Positions 29,534-39,700 of a stretch of 64,000 nt of DNA are shown in pieces. Origin of the DNA: Pempheris klunzingeri (Eukaryota; Chordata; Actinopteri; Acropomatiformes; Pempheridae); assembly GCF_042242105.1 (NCBI RefSeq), contig NC_092014.1:1810374-1874373 (forward strand), given 5' to 3'. Made by a program: the position numbers and the translations under genes. Below the pieces are notes generated by a model. The model searched no databases. It saw only the letters and a program-made list of their open reading frames with translations, and was not told the origin of the DNA. Position 1 is the stretch's first letter, and every line of letters begins with the position of its first letter.

Positions 29534-31600
29534 GAGGAGGAGGAGGAGGAGGAGGAGGAGGAAGAGGAAGAGGAGGAGGAAGAGGAGGAGTTTTTACGGT
29601 TAGTTTTTACAGATTTAAAGTGACGGCGCACTTCACACTGGCCTTATTCTGGAGCGTCCAAGCTGCTGCGCGTTAACGTTGGTTAGTTCGGACGTTAGTT
29701 TCCGTAGTTCAGGAAGCAGGCGGAGCTGAAGGTGTCGGGAGGTGAAAGATGTCGCTTCGACCCTTTAAGAGATATTTTTATCAACGTTTATCGCAGCGCT
29801 GCATCGGATCAATCATTTCCTCGATTGATCGTCTGGTCCATAAAACATTAGTGAGGATGAAGATGTCAAAATATTCAGTTCATCGTGATGCAAAACGAGA
29901 GAAGCAGCAAATCTTCACATTTGAGAACCTGGAAGAATCAATTTCTTTGTAACGATTATCGGACGAGCTGCCGATTCGTTTTTCAGTTGATCCATCAATC
30001 AGCTGATCGTTGCAGCGAGTTCATTACGTCCCCGTTAATGAAAAAATAAATAACAAAGCAGCTATGTTAGCCAACATGCTAACACCGCTCAGCTAGCTCA
30101 GTCGCTAACAGTAAAGCCAAGTGTTAAAGCAGTAAAACTACAAAATAAAATATCAACCTCATCGAACCACCGACGACGGCGCTCACGTTTATTTAGCCAC
30201 AAGTGAATATTTGTGATTTTAGTCCACAAACTTTTTTTTTTTTTTTTCTTTTTCTTAAATCTCAGATCATTTGAGATTTTTCTTGTCTAATTCACACAAA
30301 TTTATATCTTTATAATCTTAGAATATTTGAGGTTTTTTTTCTTGTAATTTATCACTTTAAACTAATAAATTCAGGGTTTTGTTGGACTGTAATCTGCTGC
30401 TTCTGCTCCGTATATTTTTTATTTAATTAGTTTAATCCATAATGTCCGTAGAACGCCGTCTGCTACAAAGCCAATAATAACAATAATAATAAATATTAGT
30501 TTCCTCCATCTTGGACGCTCAGTTGGTCAAAGTCAAAGTTTTACACGTCCAGATTCACCAAAGTCGAACTGATTTCATCTCGAGTTCGGTCACATTAGTT
30601 TTTTCCTGCCGTCTTTAAAAAGCCTCCGTGCTCCAGGTTCAGTGACGCCAGTGTGAAGTGCCGAAGTCCTGTTTCCCACCGCTGTCCGAAGAATTGTAAG
30701 AAACTAAATCTCCAGAGACTTTTTCCACCTTTGGTGCGTGTTTTCACAAACGAGGAGAAAAAATAATTTCAGAGCATTTATCAAAAAACGATCCAGTGCC
30801 TTTTTAAACGCTGAAGGAAGATTTTTATTCCAAAATGCAGTTAAATTATCCTCAAATTAATTCTGTAGTATCTTTAAAGTCTGTTTTTATTTTGTCAACA
30901 AAGAACGTGTGAGTGTTGATATATTGGTCGTAGCTTTTTAAAAAAAATTAAAACGTAAAGAACGAATCTGCTGTCGTTCTTTAAATTAAAAATTAAACCG
31001 TCGACGTGTTGAAGCGTCAGAGCGCCGACACGCCGAACAAACCAGCTTATTGTTTGAACTTTTCTAACATCAGCTTGTTGTTTTTGTTTTATTTTATCAG
31101 ATAAACTTTCTGCCGGTTTTGGTGAACTCTGCTGTCGTCGGTACAGTTTCTGCTCATTTTCTAAAACCAACTTCTAAAATCTGATTGGTTGAGTTAAAGC
31201 TCCATTTGAACTGAGCAAAGTTAGCAAATAAGCTAAATGAAAACCAAATGGGAAAGAACAACATATAAATATTGATAGAAATAAACTTTAAATGGTATTA
31301 ACTTTATTTTTTGTTCATCTTAATGGTGTCAGCGTTTTAAATAACTTGACCTGCTCGGCTAGCTAACTAGCTCTGGTGCTCACTTGATCACAGACATAAG
31401 AATAAAACATTCAAACGCATTTTTTACTGGTTTACTGATGCTAGAGAGCGCTAACGTAGCGTTTTCATGCTAACACGTCTTTACAAGCCAAACTACTTAA
31501 TTAAATAGACATATTCTTTTTTTTTTGTGTATTATTTTTTAAAGAACTGTTGATTATTACAGAAATATTTTCACTACGCTACGCACAGAGCTGAGGTCAG
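29534..31600 (+). other. Probable sertad2 3' UTR and downstream DNA
   Basis: It starts with a (GGA)n-rich stretch at 29536-29590. The rest is A/T-rich without a credible gene. Several AATAAA words (about 30043, 30144 and 31280) are candidate poly(A) signals. Mammalian SERTAD2 has a long 3' UTR, so a long one here is plausible but not shown. Confidence 0.4.
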
Positions 31601-31604
31601 GAGG

Positions 31605-31665
31605 GGTTAGCTTAGCTTAGCATAAAGACTGGAAGCAGGGGGAAACAGCTAGCATGGCTCTGTCC
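31605..31665 (+). repeat. TTAGCTTAGC fish repeat, second copy
   Basis: TTAGCTTAGCATAAAGACTG followed by GAAGCAGGGGGAAACAGC matches a sequence dispersed in fish genomes and the patch at 6325-6385. Confidence 0.55.
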
Positions 31666-32186
31666 AACACTGGTTTAACTGCTTTAACTCAACCAATGAA
31701 ATTATTTCTCAGTGAAACAGTTTTAAGAGCTTAACGACAGCTGACTCACTGCAGCCGTAACCTTCAGCAGAACACGACTCTCTAAGTTATTTATTATCTC
31801 TCAGCTCTGGTTCATATTTATTGTAACTCTGGACATGAATATTTTGTTTGTACAGACCAGGAAATGTTTTCTTCTTGGGGATAAATCCACCAAAACTGAC
31901 TAATGTGCTTCAACAAACAAGAAAAGAAGATTGTTTTTTAAAAAGAATGAAGTGTAGAGGATATTTCACAGGTCGCTTCTGGTGGAAATCTCTTCTATGA
32001 AATGTACCATCACTTTTTTTTAATGTTTATATATTTTAGGATTTCAGCAATGCAAACGCCCTCAATTCAACCTATGCCGCATCTCTAATGTGTGTTTGTG
32101 TGTGAGTGAAAGTTAACTGAGCCAGTTTTTAAAAACTTTCAGTATGAATCTGCTGATTTATACCTTTTGTTACCGCCTGTTATTAA

Positions 32187-32730
32187 AGGATAACTCCACC
32201 ATTTGTAAACCTGGTCCAGTAGATCACCCATTCTAAGTGTGTGACAGCATCATGGAAAGGATCCCTACAGAGAGAGACCTGGAAGATCCTTTTGGTTTAA
32301 CCACAAACAGCACACACACCAGACTACATTCACTAAAACAGGGATTTTACAGTACAGAACACAGGAGCTGCTGCTCTGCTGCTGCCTTGACCAGTTTGTT
32401 TGTGTTATTGTGTGTCACACAAATATTCTTTTGGATGCAAACTAACCCTTTAAAGTCAGTAAAGTCACACAATAACACAAGTAAACAAGACAGCAGCTCC
32501 TGTGTCCTGTTCTCTAAAATCCCTGTTTTAGTGAATGTAGTCTGGTGTGTGTGTGCAGAGAGCGATATAACGACTGTTTGTGGTTAAACCAAAAGGATCT
32601 TCCAGGTCTCTCTGTAGGGATCCTTTCCATGATGCTGTCAGAGGTGATCTACTGGACCAGTTCCAGAATATGTAAAAAAAAAAAAAAAAAAAAAAAGTGG
32701 ACTCCGGTTTAAAAATACCGGAGTTGCCCT
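32187..32730. mobile_element. Foldback element, copy 9: complete, TTAA-flanked
   Basis: This is the type copy. TTAA is at 32183-32186 and at 32731-32734. The termini AGGATAACTCCACC and, inverted, AGGGCAACTCCGG form imperfect terminal inverted repeats. The left core is at 32250-32310 (short type) and the right core at 32580-32640 (long type). The loop (32355-32500) is itself partly inverted. A poly-A run lies in the right arm (about 32677-32694). Length is 544 bp with no open frame of note, so it is a non-autonomous element. Confidence 0.85.
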
Positions 32731-33374
32731 TTAACATGTGTCTGTATCTGGATATCTGGGCTCTTTGAATCAATTGATCAGATGGGATCAATCATGTGCC
32801 AATACATGAATGTTAAACTGTGTCTCCACCTGCTGGACAGATGATGTAACAGCAGGTCGTCACATTGATAATTGGCTGCCAGTTAAATACTAACAGGAGA
32901 CAGGATGCACTCTTTTATATAGAAGTATATTTCTTTACAGTCCTAGTCACACAATCATACAGCAACTTAATGTTTAAAGATTTTATATTTGTTTGTTTTT
33001 CAAGATCCATCTCTACAGTTTTTTATTTTACAGCAAGACACTTAAAAAATTAGTTTTCAGTTAAATTTTTTGACAGATTTGTTGGTAAAACACATTTTTC
33101 TCATCAAACCAAATGTTTTTTTTCCCTTCGTACTGTAGCGCCGCCATCGCTCCTGCAGGGTTTTTATTTTCCAGGTTTCTACGGGACACCAACAGAGGTT
33201 TTAATGAATCTGTGCCTTGTCTTATGCAATATGACGTTTTTCTCCTGAGAGTTATATTTGAATGTGTAAGATGAGGATTTCACTGTAGTCATTTTATTTT
33301 CTACATTAAATGAACACGATTGCATCTTTGTGCTCTTCTTCTATTTTCTTTTCCATCTTTGTCTTGTGTGTAAA

Positions 33375-33836
33375 GATCAACCGGAGTATTTCTAAACCTG
33401 GGCCTTTTTTTTTATTTTTATTTTTTTACATGTTTTGTATTTGATATGACCACAAACCTTCTGCACCTGATCACAGCAGGTGTTATTCTCAGTGTGTGAC
33501 AGCATCATGGAAAGGATCCCTACAGAGAGAGACCTGGAAGATCCTTTTGGTTTAACCACAAACAGCACACACACCAGACTACATTCACTAAAACAGGGAT
33601 TTTAGAGAACAAGACACAGGAGCTGCTGCTCTGCTGCTGCTTCGATTGGTTAGTTTGTTTGGGTTATTTTGAGTCATACATATTGTATTAGATCTGAAAT
33701 AATCCTTTAAAACACCACAGTAGCACAATAACAAAAACACACTAACAGATGGAGGCAGCAGCGATAGACCAGCAGCTCCTGTGTCCTGTTCTCTAAAATC
33801 CCTGTTTTAGTGAATGTAGTCTGGTGCGTGTTTTTG
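33375..33836. mobile_element. Foldback element, copy 10
   Basis: Left terminus CCGGAGTATTTCTAAACCTG (33380), left core at about 33505-33565, loop to 33770. The right arm is cut short after GTAGTCTGGTG at about 33826, 13-15 nt before the target duplication of the hAT insertion. Confidence 0.78.
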
Positions 33837-33848
33837 TACTCATTAGTC

Positions 33849-35156
33849 CAGGGGTCACCAACACGGTGACCGCGGGCACCAGGTCGCCCCCAAGGACCAC
33901 ATGAGTCGCCCCCCACAGGCCTGTTCTAAAAATAACACAACTCACCAGTGAGCTGCGTCTAAAATTAATTTTTTTCTGTTGCTATTCTTTTTTTAATCAC
34001 ACTTACATTTATATAGATTTGAAAATGACAATATCTTAAAAATAAAATAATTAGTTTAGATAGTTTTAAGTGAACTCTGACCTCTTCGAGTTCAAAGGTC
34101 AAAGGTCAGTGTTGTGCGCATGACAAGACTTTGGCGCTCGTGCAGAGTAAGCTAGCGGGCGCAGCGGAGATGAAGGAGCTGAATGTGGTTTCTAACCCAA
34201 AAAACATGTCAGAAAGAAAGCTCATCATTTTCACAGTGAGTGGGAGGAAGAGTTCTTTGTTTCTACTGTGAAAGAAAACTGCGTGTGTCTCATTTGTGGG
34301 GCGACGACAAAGCGGCTCAATGTGGAGAGACACTTCACTACGGGTCACAGAGCTAGCATGCTAACTGCCATGCTAACTAGCATGCTAACTGCCATGCTAA
34401 CTAGCATGCTAACTGCCCACCGGGAAGCTACGGGCAGAAACAGCCCGTGAGCTGAAGGCAGCTTTGGGTAAGCAGCAGTCTGTTTTCACCAGGCCGGAGG
34501 AAAAATCCCAACAAGCAGCCGAAGCCTCGTTTAGAGCTCCACATTTTCAAACAGATACCAGATGTTGTCAGGGGCAACATGGCGGTGTCATGGCAACGGT
34601 AAATAAAAATATTGATTTTTAATTGTGTTCAATTCAAAAGTGTGTTCATGAAATGTGAACAGATATAATTTTGTTAAAAAGGCCGCAGATTTGTTCATTA
34701 ATTTAAAATGTGGTAAGATTTATTTAAAAATATGAAAGTTGATTTTTCTTAAACATTACTTAATTGATAACTTTTACAAACATAGTTGATGATGTGTTTA
34801 AAGGCTCTTTGTCAGTGGGAAGTGAAAATGGAACATTTGTTCTATGAAATGTTGTAGAAGTGATCATCTGAAAATTTAAACAGTTGCTGAGATTAATAGA
34901 AATTAAATGTGTAATATTGATTTTATCTGTTTCCCACCTTGTTAAGTCATTGTTGATAATTATTGTGAGAAATCACTAACGTGATCAGTGTCTTCACATA
35001 GATGAGTATCATTAATCATTAATAATAATAATAATATATAACTAAAGGCAAACTGAGCTCATTTGTTATTTCAGAGGAGTGTGACAAACTGGTAGCCCTT
35101 CGTCTGACTCAGTACCAGGAAGTAGCTCTCAGTTTCTAAAAGGTTGGTGACCCCTG
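33849..35156 (+). mobile_element. Complete but defective hAT-family transposon
   Basis: Perfect 14-bp terminal inverted repeats CAGGGGTCACCAAC (33849-33862) and GTTGGTGACCCCTG (35143-35156). It is flanked by an exact 8-bp target duplication CATTAGTC (33841-33848 and 35157-35164), the hallmark of hAT insertions. At 1308 bp it is too short for a full transposase. It keeps a plus-strand relic of the N-terminal BED-type zinc finger region (see 34205-34570). It sits just beyond the probable aftph 3' end, in inverse orientation to that gene. Confidence 0.9.
34205..34570 (+). pseudogene. N-terminal hAT transposase relic with zinc finger
   Basis: One frame (to about 34357) reads HHFHSEWEEEFF, then a C-x2-C (CLIC) and H-x4-H (RHFTTGH) finger, as in GTF2IRD2/ZBED-like hAT transposases. 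A tandem GCTAGCATGCTAACTGCC array (34353-34420) then interrupts it. A second frame (about 34416-34560) continues with KAALGKQQSVFTRP and AAEASFRAPHF, the next conserved block of the same family. The catalytic domain is missing, so it cannot be active. Confidence 0.75.
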
Positions 35157-35178
35157 CATTAGTCATTCAGACACTGGT

Positions 35179-35184
35179 TTTATT
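35179..35184 (-). terminator. aftph: Candidate poly(A) signal of aftph
   Basis: AATAAA on the minus strand, the only clear one I see downstream of the aftph stop codon. It implies a 3' UTR of about 1.5 kb (36734 to about 35165). It lies only about 15 nt from the hAT element's target duplication. Confidence 0.45.
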
Positions 35185-36734
35185 CTCCTTTAACTTGAAC
35201 AGAAACTTTGGTCCAAAAGAAACAGAAACGAGCAGAGAAGATAACTATTTTAATTTCTTGTGTACACTAAAAGTAAAATTTACACACTTAAAGTCTCAAA
35301 AGAACCTGGGCATGCACAATAACCTTTTGACAGGCTCTTCAAGTGATTCAGTTTTTTTCCATAGGAATTTTCCCGTACATTTTACAGTCCATAGTTAAAC
35401 TGTACACAGTCTAAAGCCACAGTGAACTATGATTACATCCATTTCATCTTTACAATGTGCAAAATCCTCCTGGGAGACGGGGCTGACAGTAGTATGAGCA
35501 AAAACAAAACAAAAAACATGAGCGAATAAGAGCCGCAACAACAAAAAGCACTTCATATTAGGAACAGCGTACATAACCCAACGCGTGGAAGCAGAAATTG
35601 GTCCCGTAATTCCCTTCTGATGTGAGTCGACCTTCACTGCTGAGAAACTTTCACCGAGTTTCAGTGGTTTTAAACAAAAAGTCACGTTTTTTTGTCTTTT
35701 TTTAAAAATGTTTTTTAACCCCCTTCAGAAACACACAAAAAAAAAAATTAACAGCGAGAAAAGAACAAAGAAGGAAACTTGTTTTTATCCAACGGCCACA
35801 ACAGCTGGGACCCGTAAAAAAAACCCAACAAAATAAAGTGGAATAATTAAAATAAAACGACGTTTGGTCGGTGAAGTTTCCCAGAATTGAAGAATAGACT
35901 AATTTTAAAATAAAACAGTCGTCCTCCGGCTGTGGGGGGGAGGGGGGGCAGACATAAATATGTTAAAAAGCTTCCTTAAATGACGATAAGACGACGACAG
36001 GATGGACGCTCGCGGGTCACAAAGAAAAATCAGGTTAAAATCTTCACCGACTGCAGGTAAAAACTTTAAAGGCCTTTAAACACAACGAGGGGACAAAACA
36101 TTCAGCTGGATTTTGCAGGCAGTGTGGTTTCAAGTCGATAAATATATATATATATATATTTATAGATTTTATATACGTATATAAAGGTATTAACTTAAAC
36201 TTGTCGTACTTATGTTCCACTTCAGTTTGATTCAAAGAGCTTCAGCCAGTGTTTCCTTCACAGACAGACACGAACACATTCCCACCACAGACACCTAAAA
36301 CCATCCTCCGAAACTCACTCAGCTAAAAAAAACAAGAAAAAAACAAAAAAGGAAAAATTAAACGTTTTAATCCCTGATTATATACACGATGATTCCTCTA
36401 GATATGAACAGCACACGCTTCTAAACCTTCCCCCTATAGATTATCAACTCTATAACTTAATTATCTGAGCTCCTACTCTGGTGAATGTGCAGGCCGCCGC
36501 GTCCGAGCTTGACGAACGCTTTTTCGCTTTACTCGTTAAAAATTAGAAGCCGAAAAACAAAAGCGCTAATTTAAAATAAAGAAAAGTATGTATGAGAGGG
36601 AGGAAGTGAGCCCCAGTGAGAGAGAGAGAGGGGAGGGAGGGAGATGAGGAGGAAAGCTGTATAAAATGGACTGAGTTAGTGGGTGGGGCCTAATGGACAG
36701 TGGGGGCGGGGTCAAGAGGGCGAGGGGCGGGGCT

Positions 36735-39700
36735 TCAGTCTGGCGTGGCCTGGCAGCCGAGCGGCGTCAGCGTGGCGGGAAACATGAGCACTTTGGCCTG
36801 CATGAAGGAGAGGTCGGGCAGGCCGGCGATCACTTTGGCCGCCTCCTCGCTCAGATTCTCCTCTTTCCTCGGCTTCCTGTCAAACAGGAAGTGACAAAAC
36901 AGCACAAGGCGTCACCGATCTGACCAAACACCCGTTCGCCAAACAAACATGGAAACACACATTTTTACATTAATATGTAGCACAAAGGGGCACTTTGGTC
37001 GTTTTAAACCTTTTGTTTGTTTTTTTTTTTTTTAACATATTCAGGCGTCTATTTAACTGGTAGATATAAAAGTGTTGGAACTGGTCCAGTGGATCACCTC
37101 AGACAGCATCATGGAAAGGATCCCTACAGAGAGAGACCTGGAAGATCCTTTTGGTTTAACCACAAACAGCCGTTATATCGCTCTCTGCACACACACCAGA
37201 CTACATTCACTAAAACAGGGATTTTAGCTCAGAGGCTGCTGGTCCATCGCTGCTCTGATCGTTTGGTTTGTTTGTGTTACTGTGTGACTTTGTGTTATTG
37301 TCTGTTATGCCAATGTTGTGTTGGATCTTAACTACGGCTTTAAAACACCAAACAAACTAAGTGATGGTGGCAGCAGCAGACCGGCAACTCCTGTGTCCTG
37401 TTCTCTAAAATCCCTGTTTTAGTGAATGTAGTCTGGTGTGTGTGCTGTTTGTGGTTAAACCAAAAGGATCTTCCAGGTCTCTCTCTGTAGGGATCCTTTC
37501 CATGATGCTGTCACACACTTAGAATAACTCTGAGGTTTAAAAACACTAACTAAACATCACGTGACCCCGACACTGCTGTTCTGTGACCTCTGACCTGGTG
37601 GAGGTGCTGGTCTTCTCCATGGTGGACATCAGCCGGGCGAAGGCGTCCGCCACCCGGCTGCCGGAGCTGCCGGGGTCCAGCTTGGCCGTCGTCAGCTCGT
37701 ACAGCTCGGGGTCGACGCCTGAGGAGGGACGAGAAGAGTCACCTGAGGTCAGTGTGAGGTCACCGCCACGCCCTCCTCACCACAACACTTCAGCTGTTAG
37801 CTTGTTTCTGCAGGACTACAAACACCTGAGTCTCCGTGAGAAACGAACCAGAGAGAAACATTTAGCTCTTAGCTCTGGATCCTGTCAGAGCTCTAAAACC
37901 TCTAATCGACCAAAACACAGTCACGACTTCATGACGCAAAGCAAACAGAAACAAAAATAGTCTAAAATTAGTCCATAAGATTGATCAGAGCGTGAAAATG
38001 ATCGAAACGTGGATCCAAAATAATCAAACAAATAAACCCCAACGTGCACATCGATGATTAATCCAAACCGTGAATCCATGAATGATCAAAACCTGCGATG
38101 GAATAAAACATAACATGGAAACCAATTAATCAGAGCGTGTCTGCCGATCAGTCAATACGTGCAAAGGTATTGATCAGAACGTAAATCAAACTGATCAAAA
38201 CGTGCCGACAACTTCATCAAAATGAGTGAAAATGAATTTATTGACCACAGAACGAAAACAAGGCGGCTTTGATACGGAGCTTTTATTTCTCTACACGGCG
38301 CCAAAGAGACGAGCGCCGTGGTCGAGGAGCGGAGATGGAGGTTAATGTAAAGACGGGAGGGAGGAGGAGGAGGTGGAGGAGGAGGAGGAGGAGGAGGAGG
38401 CCGTGAGCAGCTGCTGACCTGGGATGGAGGGGGAGCTGGTGGAGCCTGAATCCTCCACAGGACCAAAGAAATCCAGGTTTAAGAGAGACGAGCCTCCGCT
38501 CGCTGCACAGTGGGCGGCCGAGGTTAACAAACACAGACCGACAGAGAGAGAGAGAGAGAGAGAGAAGAAACCAGAGACAGGCGGCGATGTCAGTGATCAG
38601 TCGTCTACAGTAGAACGTTAGTCTGGTTCGCTCTCGTCTTCATGCAGAACATTTAACACGTTTAAAGGAAAAATCCACCAAAACGTCCTCCAGCAGAGCT
38701 CCTGTCAGACTCTGACAGGTGACCTCATCACCTGGTTAACGGACGCCTTCAGACTCTTTAAAAAAAGGTGAGTGAGGAAATAACTTCTCAGCAGAAAGAT
38801 TAAAACTAACATCAAGAACTTTTAAACTGATTTATAATCTATTTCATTTTAACAAGATCATTAACACAGACAGCAAGATGCTGAATTACTCAGGATCACA
38901 TGTAAATCAACTTGATCCCCAAACATTTCACAAAGGATCCCTACAGAGAGAGACCTGGAAGATCCTTTTGGTTTAACCACAAACAGCCGTTATATCGCTC
39001 TCTGCACACACACCAGACTACATTCACTAAAACAGGGATTTTAGCTCAGGAGTTGCCGTCTACGATCGCTAAGCTCGTTGTTTGTTTGTGTGATTGTGAA
39101 ACTTTATTGTAAAAGTTTAGTTCAGATCAAACACTTCTGTAACACACAATAACACAAACACACTAACTGATGGAGGCAGCAGCAGAGCAGCAGCTCCTGT
39201 GTCCTGTTCTCTAAAATCCCTGTTTTAGTGAATGTAGTCTGGTGTGTGTGCTGTTTGTGGTTAAACCAAAAGGATCTTCCAGGTCTCTCTCTGTAGGGAT
39301 CCTTTCCATGATGCTGTCACACACTTAGAATAACACTCTGAGCCTGTCAGTGGATCAAACAAGCTCTTTTAGGGTCCTTTATGAAGTAATTAAAACTACA
39401 TAACGTTAAAAAACGTGTAGAAAGGATCTCATGATCATCATCTCCAACAGTGTGGAAATGTTAAGTGTGGATTATTCCTTTAATAAAGAGTGTTTCTCAT
39501 GCATCTACGAGTACGCACGCACACACACACAGACACACACACACTCTTCCAGGAGACACTATGAGGGTTAAAGAAAGTGAAACACAGATAAGAGCGGCCC
39601 GGTAGAGCGAGGTCATGGTGGGTCACCTACCGTCCAGAGGGTTGGTAAGGCCACTGCTGCTCCAGTCGAACTGGACGGGTGGGAGCGCCTCCTGCTGGAG

